Part shown: piece by piece, positions 1 to 7,669 of the stretch
Numbering within the stretch: the first letter of the stretch is position 1
Layout: each line of letters starts with the position of its first letter
Assembly (NCBI GenBank): GCA_944376335.1
Contig: CALWCH010000004.1
Span: 42,487 to 106,486 of the forward strand
DNA length: 64,000 nucleotides
Origin: an uncultured Clostridia bacterium
Lineage (GTDB): Bacteria; Bacillota; Clostridia; Christensenellales; Borkfalkiaceae
Direction: 5' to 3'
The notes under the pieces: model-generated
Databases searched by the model: none
The model's input: only the letters and a program-made list of their open reading frames with translations
What the model was told of the DNA's origin: nothing
Program-made: the position numbers and the translations under genes

Positions 1-503
1 ACGTCATAGCCGAGCTTTGCAAGGTCGCCCGCGCAGGTGAGGCCCGCGGGCCCCGAGCCGACGATGGCCACTTTGTGCCCGTTGGGAGCGGGCTTTTGGG
101 GCGCCTCCGTGGAATGAGAGTTGTGCCAATCTGCCACAAAGCGCTCGAGGCGGCCGATGCCGACGGGCTCGCCCTTGATGCCGCGCGTGCACTTGCCTTC
201 GCACTGCGTCTCCTGCGGGCAAACTCTGCCGCAGACGGCGGGGAGCGACGACGTGCGCGCGATCACCTGGTACGCCTCTTCAAACTTGCCCTCCGCAACG
301 AGCTGAATAAATTCGGGAATGGCAACGTTGACGGGGCAGCCTGCAACGCACGGCTTATTCTTGCAGTTTAAGCACCGCTTTGCCTCTTCCACGGCGGTCT
401 CCGCGCTGTAGCCGAGCGCCACTTCCTTAAAGTTCTTGTTTCTCACGAGGGGATCCTGCGAGGGCATGGGGTGCTTCTTGGGATCCATATTGAATTTTGC
501 CAT
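1..503 (-). CDS. nfnB: NfnB / glutamate-synthase-like flavoprotein, 3' end cut by window
   Basis: This is the large subunit of the NADH-dependent reduced ferredoxin:NADP+ oxidoreductase, which bifurcates electrons in the cytoplasm and is related to the glutamate synthase small subunit. About 167 residues are visible. The N-terminal region carries the cysteines of two 4Fe-4S clusters (RCLNCKNKPC, then CPVN, CGRVCP and CEGKC), followed by the FAD-binding VAIVGSGPAGL loop just before the window edge. The ATG at 501-503 follows a GGAGG site and lies one base after the nfnA stop, so the two are translated together. A stand-alone NADPH glutamate synthase small subunit is the alternative, but the adjacent NfnA favours NfnB. 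Confidence 0.88.
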   Translation of the reverse strand, partial: MAKFNMDPKKHPMPSQDPLVRNKNFKEVALGYSAETAVEEAKRCLNCKNKPCVAGCPVNVAIPEFIQLVAEGKFEEAYQVIARTSSLPAVCGRVCPQETQCEGKCTRGIKGEPVGIGRLERFVADWHNSHSTEAPQKPAPNGHKVAIVGSGPAGLTCAGDLAKLGYD

Positions 504-504
504 C

Positions 505-1347
505 TCAGCGGACCTCCTTCTTGAAGAGATTGCAGTGCTTTTCGCGCGCCTTTGCCTCAAATTCCTGATAGGTGCGCGCGCGCTTCATCGCCTCGTCGTA
601 GTCGATGAGGTGGGCGTCGAAGTCGGGGCCGTCCACACAGGCGAACTTGGTCTCGCCGCCGACGGTGAGGCGGCAGCCGCCGCACATACCCGTGCCGTCG
701 ATCATGATGGGGTTCATCGACGCGATGGTGGGGATATTGTATTCCTTGGTTGCAAGGGCCACAAATTTCATCATGACGAGCGGGCCGATGGTGATGACTT
801 TATCAAATTTCTCGCCCGCCTCGAGCATCGCCTTGAGCGGCACCGTCACATTGCCTTTCTCACCGTAGCTGCCGTCGTCCGTCATCACCACGAACTTGTC
901 GGAAGCCGCCTTGAATTCGTCCTCCAAAATGACGAGATCCTTATTTCTAAAGCCGACGATGGACGTGACTTCACAGCCCATCTCATGCAGCTCTCTCACG
1001 ACGGGGAGCGCGATGGCACAGCCCACGCCGCCGCCCACGACGCACGCCTTCTTGATGCCCTCCACTTCGGTGGGGTTGCCCAAGGGGCCCACAAAGTCGG
1101 CAATATAGTCGCCCTCATTTAAGGCGTTCAAGGTCATCGTCGCGCCGCCCACGACCTGGAAGATGATGGTCACGGCGCCTGTCTCCTTGTTGGTCCCCGC
1201 CACGGTGAGGGGAATGCGCTCCCCCCGCTCGTCGGCGCGGAGAATGATGAACTGCCCCGCGCGCGCCTTTCTCGCCACGAAGGGCGCCTCGATCTCCATC
1301 AGCGTCACGGTGGGGTTGAGGCACTGCTTTTTCAAAATGCGGTACAT
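505..1347 (-). CDS. nfnA: NfnA, ferredoxin:NADP+ oxidoreductase small subunit (FAD, 2Fe-2S)
   Basis: This 280-residue protein is the small subunit that pairs with NfnB to couple NADH and reduced ferredoxin to NADP+ reduction. The N-terminal ferredoxin-reductase FAD barrel contains RIPLTVAG. A nucleotide-binding loop (VVGGGVGCAIALPV) lies near residues 105-118. The 2Fe-2S site near the C-terminus is in DGTGMCGGCRLTV, with a further Cys in FACVDGP. Length and motifs match the dihydroorotate dehydrogenase electron-transfer subunit family, but the downstream nfnB makes Nfn the better call than PyrK. A GGGAGG site precedes the ATG, and a strong promoter lies about 70 bp upstream. Confidence 0.9.
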   Translation of the reverse strand: MYRILKKQCLNPTVTLMEIEAPFVARKARAGQFIILRADERGERIPLTVAGTNKETGAVTIIFQVVGGATMTLNALNEGDYIADFVGPLGNPTEVEGIKKACVVGGGVGCAIALPVVRELHEMGCEVTSIVGFRNKDLVILEDEFKAASDKFVVMTDDGSYGEKGNVTVPLKAMLEAGEKFDKVITIGPLVMMKFVALATKEYNIPTIASMNPIMIDGTGMCGGCRLTVGGETKFACVDGPDFDAHLIDYDEAMKRARTYQEFEAKAREKHCNLFKKEVR

Positions 1348-1380
1348 AATTCCTCCCTGCTATCATTGGGTCTCGGGGGC

Positions 1381-1399
1381 AAAAAGCGGCAAAAACCGC
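1381..1399 (-). terminator. short hairpin plus U-run in nfnAB leader (possible attenuator)
   Basis: Read on the minus strand, GCGG and CCGC flank a TTTTTG loop and are followed directly by TTTTT. It lies between the nfnAB promoter and the start codon. The stem is only four base pairs, so attenuation is a weak inference. Confidence 0.28.
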
Positions 1400-1415
1400 C
1401 TCGCCCGCACCCATT

Positions 1416-1444
1416 ATTATAGAACGCAGACGGCAAATTGTCAA
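1416..1444 (-). promoter_or_regulatory. sigma-A promoter of nfnAB
   Basis: On the minus strand TTGACA (1439-1444) and TATAAT (1416-1421) are 17 bp apart. Both hexamers are perfect consensus. The promoter is back to back with that of degV. Confidence 0.88.
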
Positions 1445-1487
1445 GTTTCTTTTTTTATTTTTTCACTCATAAAGTATGTGCGTTTGG

Positions 1488-1516
1488 TTGACAATCGGGG
1501 GCAAACCCTCTATAAT
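1488..1516 (+). promoter_or_regulatory. sigma-A promoter of degV
   Basis: TTGACA (1488-1493) and TATAAT (1511-1516) are 17 bp apart. The -35 boxes of this promoter and the divergent nfnAB promoter are about 44 bp apart, so one regulator could cover both. Confidence 0.9.
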
Positions 1517-1562
1517 AAAAAAGTCACGAAGTGAACAAAAACAAAGAATTGGAGAAACGATC

Positions 1563-2432
1563 ATGGCAATGGTAAAGATCGTCACCGATTCCAACAGCGG
1601 CATCTCGCAGGCCGAGGCGGAGAGACTGGGAATCTCCGTCATCCCCATGCCGTTTGTCATCGATGGCGAACAGTATTTCGAGGATATCGACCTCACACAG
1701 GCACAGTTCTATGAACACTTGGCGCACGATGCGAACGTCTCCACCTCGCAGCCCTCTTCGGTGAGCGTCACCGAGGCGTGGGAGGCCCTCATCAACGAAG
1801 GCTACGACGTCGTGCACATCCCCATGTCGAGCGCCCTCTCCGAGTCCTGCCACACCGCGCAGAACCTCGCAAAGGAGTATGGCGGCAAGGTGCAAGTGGT
1901 GGACAACCGCCGCATCTCCATTACGCTCAAGCAGAGCGTCTACGACGCGCTCTCCATGGCACAGCGCGGCATGTCGGCAAAGGAGATCGCAAAAAAGCTC
2001 GAGCAGACCTCGGAGGACAGCAGCATCTACCTCACGCTCGAGACCTTGAAGTACTTGAAGAAGGGCGGCCGTCTCACGCCCGCGGCGGCGCTTATCGGCA
2101 CCATCTTGCGCGTCAAGCCCGTCCTTCAGATCCAGGGCGGCAAGCTCGACGCCTTCAAGAAGGTGCAAACGGTCAAGCAGGCAAAGCAGGTGATGATCGA
2201 CGCGCTCAAGAGCGACCTTGCGACCCGCTTTGCAGACTACGTCGCGGCAGGGGAGATGCGCATCTTCCTCGCCCACACCGAGCGCGAGAAGGAGATCAAG
2301 GAATTCGCCGACGAACTCGCAGCTGCCTTCCCCAACATTCCCATCAGCTTCTGCGATCCGCTGCCTTTGAGCATCGCCTGCCACGTCGGCCCCGGCGTCA
2401 TCGCCTGCTCGGCGACGCGCTGCCTCAACTAA
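1563..2432 (+). CDS. DegV family fatty-acid-binding protein
   Basis: This 289-residue DegV-family protein binds an acyl chain; in Gram-positive bacteria such proteins (FakB) hand fatty acids to the kinase FakA for phosphorylation. The start VKIVTDSNSG, the TSQPSS loop near residues 60-65, the segment around VHIPMSSALSES that places ligand-contacting serines, and the C-terminal HVGPGVIA motif are all typical. The ATG at 1563 follows GGAGA with good spacing; the upstream in-frame ATG at 1476 lies before the promoter and is rejected. The gene is monocistronic between its own promoter and a bidirectional terminator. No fakA is visible here. Confidence 0.9.
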   Translation: MAMVKIVTDSNSGISQAEAERLGISVIPMPFVIDGEQYFEDIDLTQAQFYEHLAHDANVSTSQPSSVSVTEAWEALINEGYDVVHIPMSSALSESCHTAQNLAKEYGGKVQVVDNRRISITLKQSVYDALSMAQRGMSAKEIAKKLEQTSEDSSIYLTLETLKYLKKGGRLTPAAALIGTILRVKPVLQIQGGKLDAFKKVQTVKQAKQVMIDALKSDLATRFADYVAAGEMRIFLAHTEREKEIKEFADELAAAFPNIPISFCDPLPLSIACHVGPGVIACSATRCLN

Positions 2433-2444
2433 GCAAACAAAAAC

Positions 2445-2475
2445 GCCCCGTGCTTTCAAGCACGGGGCATAATTT
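2445..2475. terminator. bidirectional terminator between degV and gltS
   Basis: GCCCCGTGCTT and AAGCACGGGGC form an 11-bp stem at 2445-2468, followed by ATAATTTTTG on the plus strand. It lies between the convergent ends of degV and gltS and can serve both. Confidence 0.8.
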
Positions 2476-2483
2476 TTGCCGTT

Positions 2484-3884
2484 TTATTCGAGCGGTGCGG
2501 CTGGCTTTTTGCGCCTGCGGAAGATTTGACTTCTGAAGAGAATGATGTTCATCACGATGAAGAATCCGACGAGGATCAAAAGCGTCCATTCGGGGTTTTC
2601 GGGCGCGAAGGTCGCGAGCAGCATCATCGGGAAGCCGAACACCATCGCGGGGAAGTTTTGATAGACCAAATTCTCCGCGGCGGGGGTCTTCAAATCGGGG
2701 TCGAGCTCGCGAAGGAGAATGACGCCCGTCGACGCCGTACCCGTCAGCATGCCGTACATCACGAGGAACTGCTCCTCGGAATAGGCGGGGAAGAGCTTTC
2801 TTGCGATCCAGATGTTGTAGAAGTAGGTGATAAACAGGCCGACGATGCCGAGGATGAGCAGGACGTGCCAGTACTGCTTGAGGGTATCCAGCTTGATGGC
2901 GGCAATGCCCGCAACGATCATGATGTCGAAGAAGAAGTTGCTGATGCGCGTGAGAAGAAAGTTGTTCGTATATTGCTTTTTGATGACGTTCTTCTTGCGG
3001 AAGAGATTGAGTATCGCCTTCACGATGACGGCCGCCAGCACGCCGAGGAAGAAGTTGAAGCCGTAGATGGTCGCCTGCATCGAGGGAAGCAGCAGCCCTA
3101 ACCCGTACATTAAGAAGTATGCCAAGACATACGAAAGGGCGATGAGCGCAATCTGAATGGTGATCTTATCGATGCCCTGGTTCATGGGGATATCCCCCTC
3201 GTTGTGCACTTCGCTGCTCGGGATAAAGTCCTTCTCGTTGCCCACGCGGCGCACTCTGCCTTTTTTCCTAATGATATTGAGGTGCACCACGCCGCCGATC
3301 GCCGCACTCAAAAAGCCCAACGCCGCCACGGAGAGCCCGAAGCTCTTGCCGCCCTCAAAGCCGTACTGCGTCTCGTAGATGTTGCCGTAGTTCATGGCCT
3401 GGCCCGAACCCTGCCCGTAGCCGAAGGGCAAAAGAATGCCCGCCGCCTTGAAGAATCCGGGGATGACGAACGCCGCCAAGATGGTGATGGCAAGCCCGAA
3501 GATGCCCTGTAAAAGATAGCTTGCGACCGTCGTCACGCCCGTGTTGAAGATCTCCACGCCGCGCTGTTTGTTCATCTTGCCGCCCGTGCTCTTGAGCGTC
3601 GAGGCAATAAAGCCGAGCGCCAGCGTGTGGTAAGTGAGGATCTCCAAAAACGCCATGCCGTTGCCGCCGAAGAACGTGGTATCAAAGAGGTACCCGTCCG
3701 TCACGGCCGTGTAGATGGACGAGATGATGAGCAGCATAAAGCCGCCCAAGACAGAGGTGGGAATGAGCGAATTGCCGAGGGGCTTAATGAGCCGCTTGAG
3801 CGCGTTGGCAACCAGCAGGCTGATGAGCAGAATGGCAATGACATTAAAGCTGCCCCACACATTAGAATCCCAAAAATTTCCCAT
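2484..3884 (-). CDS. gltS: sodium:glutamate symporter, GltS (ESS) family
   Basis: This 466-residue integral membrane protein should import glutamate with Na+ across the cytoplasmic membrane. It has about ten hydrophobic segments in two inverted halves. Each half carries a family signature loop: GYGQGSGQAMNYG near residue 155 and MLTGTASTGV near residue 388. A charged cytoplasmic loop (about 205-240) separates the halves. The ATG follows AAGGAGA and lies 23 bp inside the end of the upstream acyltransferase gene, so translation is probably coupled. It is the last gene of a three-gene minus-strand operon. Confidence 0.88.
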   Translation of the reverse strand: MGNFWDSNVWGSFNVIAILLISLLVANALKRLIKPLGNSLIPTSVLGGFMLLIISSIYTAVTDGYLFDTTFFGGNGMAFLEILTYHTLALGFIASTLKSTGGKMNKQRGVEIFNTGVTTVASYLLQGIFGLAITILAAFVIPGFFKAAGILLPFGYGQGSGQAMNYGNIYETQYGFEGGKSFGLSVAALGFLSAAIGGVVHLNIIRKKGRVRRVGNEKDFIPSSEVHNEGDIPMNQGIDKITIQIALIALSYVLAYFLMYGLGLLLPSMQATIYGFNFFLGVLAAVIVKAILNLFRKKNVIKKQYTNNFLLTRISNFFFDIMIVAGIAAIKLDTLKQYWHVLLILGIVGLFITYFYNIWIARKLFPAYSEEQFLVMYGMLTGTASTGVILLRELDPDLKTPAAENLVYQNFPAMVFGFPMMLLATFAPENPEWTLLILVGFFIVMNIILFRSQIFRRRKKPAAPLE

Positions 3885-5082
3885 ATTCGTCTCCTTTCAA
3901 AAGGTTTTGGAAGCGGTGATGAAGGTGCATGTATTTCACGGGGTTAAAGTGCCTGTCTCCCTTGAACTGAAAGACCTTGTCCCCGAAATACAGGTTGAGC
4001 TTGTTCCTTCCGAGCACGGTAAATGCCGTAATTTCGCGGAAGGGGTATACCCGCGTCTCGCTGCCGAAGGTCACTTCCAGCCGCCCGCCAAAGAGCTTCA
4101 AGTGCGCCTCTTCCGAAATCGGCTCCTTATTCTTATAGAGGATAACTTCCTTCATCGAGGCGGTGTCCTCAAATAAAAGCTCATCCTCGCGGGACAAGAG
4201 ATCTAAATTGTTGATGTAGCTCTCCTGATAGTCGTACCACTCGAGAGGGTTTTTGAACGGACCCCTGTCGAAGGTGCGGTCCTCCAAATACGTCCACGTT
4301 TGATGGCATTTGGTGCAGGTGAGCGTCTGTTTTTCGGCACGGAGCGTCGCAAGCCCGCAGTCGGGGCACACATGCAGGAATCTGTCCATAAACTCCGCGC
4401 GCGCCTTGCTCTTGTAGGTGCCGCCGAAGTCGAAGTCGTTGACGTAGAGCTCCTTTTTCACGATGTCCGCAACTTCGTCGTCCGTAAGGTTTTTGTATTC
4501 CTCGGGCTCCATGATGCGCGAAACATACACGCGCATCTTGCCCTTGCGTACGTTGTTCGCCCAGCGCGGCTGCACGCCGTAGCCGCCCTCAAAGCGGACG
4601 AACACCACGGGAAGGCGCAGAATCTTCACGAGCCCGCCGATCGCGGGGTTGATGTACATCGTCCTGCCGCTGTAGGTGCGGTTGCCCTCGGGCGCAATGG
4701 CGATCGTGCCGCCCTCTTTCGCGACCTTCACGCACGTCATCACGGCGCGCACGTCCGTCGTCTGCTTGCGGATGGGAATGGGCCGCACCGCCCACTCGAG
4801 CATGCGCGAGATAAACCCGTTGGAAAAGAGGTCCTCGCTCGCCACATAGTAGATGGGTCTTAAATAGAGCATGCCCACAAAGAATTGGTCAAAGGCGGTC
4901 TGATGGTTGGAGAGGATGAGATAAGGCCGCTTCCCGGGCCTCTTCATGCGCTCCACCTTCGCGCCGTACCATAACTTGACGAGCGGCGAAAAGGGCAGCA
5001 CGAGCGACTTCACAACACCGTGCCGGAAACGTCTCCAACGGTTTTTCTTTTTGTTCTTTTGTTTATTCTTATCGTTTGTCAT
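3862..5082 (-). CDS. PlsC-like acyltransferase with C-terminal zinc ribbon
   Basis: This 406-residue protein begins with a basic segment and a 1-acylglycerol-phosphate acyltransferase domain. The catalytic HX4D is NHQTAFD (His60, Asp65) and the substrate block is PEGNRT (131-136). Unlike a normal PlsC of about 240 residues, it continues into a zinc ribbon (Cys238, Cys241, Cys255, Cys258) and a beta-rich C-terminus that may be PH-like (inference). A paralogue with the same layout lies at 50990-52282. The start is two bases after the preceding stop and has no Shine-Dalgarno site, implying coupling. Phospholipid synthesis or remodelling at the membrane is the likely role; the substrate is unknown. 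Confidence 0.82.
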   Translation of the reverse strand: MTNDKNKQKNKKKNRWRRFRHGVVKSLVLPFSPLVKLWYGAKVERMKRPGKRPYLILSNHQTAFDQFFVGMLYLRPIYYVASEDLFSNGFISRMLEWAVRPIPIRKQTTDVRAVMTCVKVAKEGGTIAIAPEGNRTYSGRTMYINPAIGGLVKILRLPVVFVRFEGGYGVQPRWANNVRKGKMRVYVSRIMEPEEYKNLTDDEVADIVKKELYVNDFDFGGTYKSKARAEFMDRFLHVCPDCGLATLRAEKQTLTCTKCHQTWTYLEDRTFDRGPFKNPLEWYDYQESYINNLDLLSREDELLFEDTASMKEVILYKNKEPISEEAHLKLFGGRLEVTFGSETRVYPFREITAFTVLGRNKLNLYFGDKVFQFKGDRHFNPVKYMHLHHRFQNLLKGDEYGKFLGF

Positions 5083-5084
5083 CG

Positions 5085-5756
5085 TCAGAAGAGAATGGGG
5101 GAGAGGAGCAGCTCCTCATAGGACGTGATAAAGAGGTCGGCAGTCGTTTTCAGCGCCTCTTCGTCACGGCGGGAGCCCTCGTCAAACACGGCGGCGGTAT
5201 AAAACCCGCCCGCCTTCGCGGCCCTCACGGCGGGGAGGATGTCCTCAAACACCGCACACGTTTGCGGTTCTGCTCCGATGCGCCGCGCCGCTTCCAAATA
5301 GACGTCGGGGTGCTCCTTGCCGCGCTCCACCTCGCACACCGTCACGGCGGCGGAAAAGAGCGTATCGATTTGATTATATCTGAGCGCAGGCAGGAAGATC
5401 TGTTTGTCCGAAGAGGTCGCAATGGCAAGCTTGACGCCCGCCGCATGCAGTATTTTTAGGTATTCCTTCGCATACGGCTTCAAGGGCATGCTCGCGTACG
5501 CGGCGCGGATGTAGGCGAGCCACTCCGCCATGATGTCCTCGGGGCTTTCGCCGAGCGAATAGCGCGCCTTTGTGTAGAGGGCGGCCTCTTCGAGGTGCAT
5601 GAGCTTGACGGCCTCGGTATAATCGGGCGTGAGGGGGATGCCTCTTCGGGTGAGAAAGGCGCGGTCGGCGTCATCCCAAACGCCGAGGGAATCAAAGAGG
5701 GTGCCGTCGAGGTCAAACACTGCCGCCTGCATATGATATTGCGTGCTTCGCTGCAT
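5085..5756 (-). CDS. HAD family phosphatase (subfamily IA, phosphoglucomutase-like)
   Basis: This HAD hydrolase of about 223 residues has the nucleophile motif FDLDGTL near residue 14, motif II IATSSD, a lysine in ERGKEHPDVY, and the acidic motif VFEDILPAV. Phosphorylated small molecules are the expected substrates; the exact one cannot be read from sequence. The ATG at 5754-5756 is chosen because GGAGG lies just upstream; a longer reading frame from 5789 lacks such a site. It is the first gene of the operon with the acyltransferase and gltS. Confidence 0.85.
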   Translation of the reverse strand: MQRSTQYHMQAAVFDLDGTLFDSLGVWDDADRAFLTRRGIPLTPDYTEAVKLMHLEEAALYTKARYSLGESPEDIMAEWLAYIRAAYASMPLKPYAKEYLKILHAAGVKLAIATSSDKQIFLPALRYNQIDTLFSAAVTVCEVERGKEHPDVYLEAARRIGAEPQTCAVFEDILPAVRAAKAGGFYTAAVFDEGSRRDEEALKTTADLFITSYEELLLSPILF

Positions 5757-5801
5757 GCCGCCTCCTTCGGGCGATGCGCCCTTTCTCAAGCTCCACCCGA
5801 A

Positions 5802-5830
5802 ATTGTAACATAAATTGACAACAAAGTCAA
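5802..5830 (-). promoter_or_regulatory. promoter of the HAD-acyltransferase-gltS operon
   Basis: On the minus strand TTGACT (5825-5830) and TACAAT (5802-5807) are 17 bp apart. It lies about 50 bp before the HAD start codon. Confidence 0.78.
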
Positions 5831-5893
5831 CGAAGTTAAAAACGCCGAGCGCCGCCCGGGTGTAAAAAATTTGTATTCGCTTTTAAAAAACGC

Positions 5894-5921
5894 TTGCATT
5901 TTTCCCCGATTGTGGTATAAT
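5894..5921 (+). promoter_or_regulatory. promoter of tRNA-Ala, extended -10
   Basis: TTGCAT (5894-5899), a 16-bp spacer, and TGG-TATAAT (-10 at 5916-5921). The TG before the -10 makes it an extended -10 element, as at the rimP promoter. No gene lies between it and the tRNA. Confidence 0.72.
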
Positions 5922-5937
5922 CATGGTATCTTTTATG

Positions 5938-6006
5938 GCGAAGAGCGGTTTGCCCGAAGCAAGCACCCGCCTTAGGAGGCGCCCGCGAAGAGCAGTTTGC
6001 CCGAAG
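5938..6006 (+). repeat. 22-bp direct repeat in the tRNA-Ala leader
   Basis: Two copies (5938-5959 and 5985-6006) start with GCGAAGAGC and end with TTTGCCCGAAG, with one mismatch, 47 bp apart. They lie in the untranslated stretch between the promoter and the tRNA. Function unknown. Confidence 0.6.
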
Positions 6007-6064
6007 GGGCGCCCGCCGCGAGACTGTTCCTTCAGCAGCCCGCCGCCTTCAAACAATTTCACAT

Positions 6065-6140
6065 GGGGATATAGCACAGTTGGTAGCGCGATACGTTCGC
6101 AACGTATAGGTCAGGGGTTCGAATCCCCTTATCTCCACCA
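6065..6140 (+). tRNA. tRNA-Ala, anticodon CGC
   Basis: A complete 76-nt cloverleaf with encoded CCA. The acceptor stem GGGGATA/TATCTCC carries the alanine identity pair G3:U70. The anticodon arm is ATACG-TTCGCAA-CGTAT, giving anticodon CGC, which reads GCG. The T arm is AGGGG-TTCGAAT-CCCCT. Confidence 0.95.
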
Positions 6141-6149
6141 AGTCAAAAT

Positions 6150-6194
6150 AATCCGAACTTTTTGGCAACAGCCGATTGGTTCGGATTTGTCTTT
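6150..6194 (+). terminator. terminator after tRNA-Ala
   Basis: AATCCGAAC (6150-6158) pairs with GTTCGGATT (6179-6187) across a 20-nt loop and is followed by TGTCTTTT. The large loop makes it moderate. Confidence 0.5.
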
Positions 6195-6207
6195 TATCTG
6201 ACCGGAT

Positions 6208-6247
6208 AAAAAAACGAGGGGCTTGCGAAAATTCCGCAAGCCCCTCG
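6208..6247 (-). terminator. terminator of the decayed minus-strand gene
   Basis: CGAGGGGCTTGCG (6215-6227) pairs with CGCAAGCCCCTCG (6235-6247). Read on the minus strand the stem is followed by seven Ts (6208-6214). Confidence 0.72.
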
Positions 6248-6263
6248 TGCCGCCTCTCAAGGT

Positions 6264-6788
6264 TTATGATATTCGGCGCAGCCGCGGCGCACGAGCCCGC
6301 AGGGCGAAGTAGGCGCTTTGCGTCGCCATTACAAAGCGTGCTATGAAAATAGTAAAACCTGATTCCAGTACCTTGCTTCTTTTTTTGTAGTCCCGCACAA
6401 TATCAATGTTGTAGTCGTTGTAGTCTACGATGGTATAAGCCATGATGTCGTCTGCGCCCGTCAGCTTGTTCACGCGGTGTAACTCTATATATTGCGGCGC
6501 AGTTATGATTATCGGGCCGAAGCAGTCAATATAAAAGTAGTAGTCACCGAACTCTGCTGAAATTTCTACCGGAAGTTCAGGGTTATCCTCAAAAGCTTGC
6601 GTTTTTAAATTGAAGCAGCAGTTCTTATTGGTTACAAACTCGCCGTTCTCTTCGCCGCAGCCCCCGAAAATGATATAGTCGCCCCTTACCTCGAGCGTAT
6701 GATATGTCCAATCGACAGCATGATCATCAAAATCGCAAAAATAATGAAAGACATTATCTTTTATCAGGTAAAAGATGATCCGGGTAAT
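6264..6788 (-). pseudogene. 5'-truncated hypothetical gene
   Basis: An open frame of about 174 codons runs from just below the stop at 6789-6791 to the TAA at 6264-6266 and looks coding (for example DWTYHTLEVRGDYIIFGGCG and FEDNPELPVEIS). There is no ATG in its first two thirds; the first conventional start is a GTG at 6471-6473, well inside the conserved-looking part. A further coding-like stretch in another frame lies upstream (about 6790-6880), suggesting frameshifts. The composition is more AT-rich than the neighbours. The family is not recognised. It is most likely a decayed accessory gene. From 6890 to 7037 only a weak -10-like TATACT (6975-6980) is seen. Confidence 0.45.
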
Positions 6789-7037
6789 TCATAGTGTGAC
6801 AGGAAAGCTCATCCGTGCAATCTTCCTTATATTGTGATAAAGAATGTATTTCACGATTACTTCACCATGCTTGGCAAAATCATTTTTCTATTGAATCCTG
6901 CTTTGCGACAGTGTAGAATAGCCGATGCGTTTTGGGTAGTATGAATGAGGGTGTTTTCTTAAAAGATATGATATTATACTATCAATCTGTATTTTACGCG
7001 GCGGGGGATGTCCCTCGTCAAGGAGGAACGCGCTCTC

Positions 7038-7625
7038 ATGAACGTCGTAGAACTCACCTGCCCCGGCTGCGGGGAACGCCTGACGCTGGATATGAAGATC
7101 TGTCCGTCCTGTCACGGCCCCGTCACCATCACTTCCTTCGGCAGCCTTTCATCGATGTCGCCGATCGAGCTCAACAAGTATGCGAGCGCCTATCGGCGGG
7201 CACTCTCGGAGCATCCCGACGATCAACGGCTCAACTTCTCTGCGGCGATGTGCTATCTCAAGCTGGGCGTCTACGAGAAGGCCATGCCCGCGTTCGAGAA
7301 GGCGATCGAGGACAACTTCGACGACGCCGAGGCATACTTCTATGCCGCCGTGTGTCTCTTTCACGGAAAGAAGGCCTTTCTTCAGCCGCGGCCCGTCATC
7401 GACAGAGCGCTCGAGTATCTCTCCGCCGCCGCCATGATCGAGCCCAAGGGCATCTATTACTACTTCTCGGCATACATCAAATACGATTATTTTGCGAGAA
7501 AGGGCTATCTCACGTCACCCGACTTCAGAGAACTGCTCGCGCTGGCACATGAGGCGGGCGTCTCGGAGAGCGACGCGGCTCTTCTCTTTGAGCTTTTGCA
7601 TACGGAACGGCCGGATTGTCTCTGA
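7038..7625 (+). CDS. zinc-ribbon protein with TPR-like repeats
   Basis: This 195-residue protein starts with a two-CxxC zinc ribbon (CPGCGE near residues 8-13 and CPSCHG near 22-27). A helical region follows with TPR-like pairs, such as LNFSAAMCYLKLGVYEKAMP and AEAYFYAAVCLF. There is no signal peptide or membrane segment, so it is probably a cytoplasmic adaptor. The ATG at 7038 is chosen because AGGAGG (7021-7026) precedes it; the in-frame ATG at 7008 has a poorer site. It is the first gene of the five-gene SPFH cluster. Specific function unknown. Confidence 0.75.
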   Translation: MNVVELTCPGCGERLTLDMKICPSCHGPVTITSFGSLSSMSPIELNKYASAYRRALSEHPDDQRLNFSAAMCYLKLGVYEKAMPAFEKAIEDNFDDAEAYFYAAVCLFHGKKAFLQPRPVIDRALEYLSAAAMIEPKGIYYYFSAYIKYDYFARKGYLTSPDFRELLALAHEAGVSESDAALLFELLHTERPDCL

Positions 7626-7669
7626 GGCACGCTCTGCGGAAAGGGAAAAACAACGCATAAGGGGGTCAC

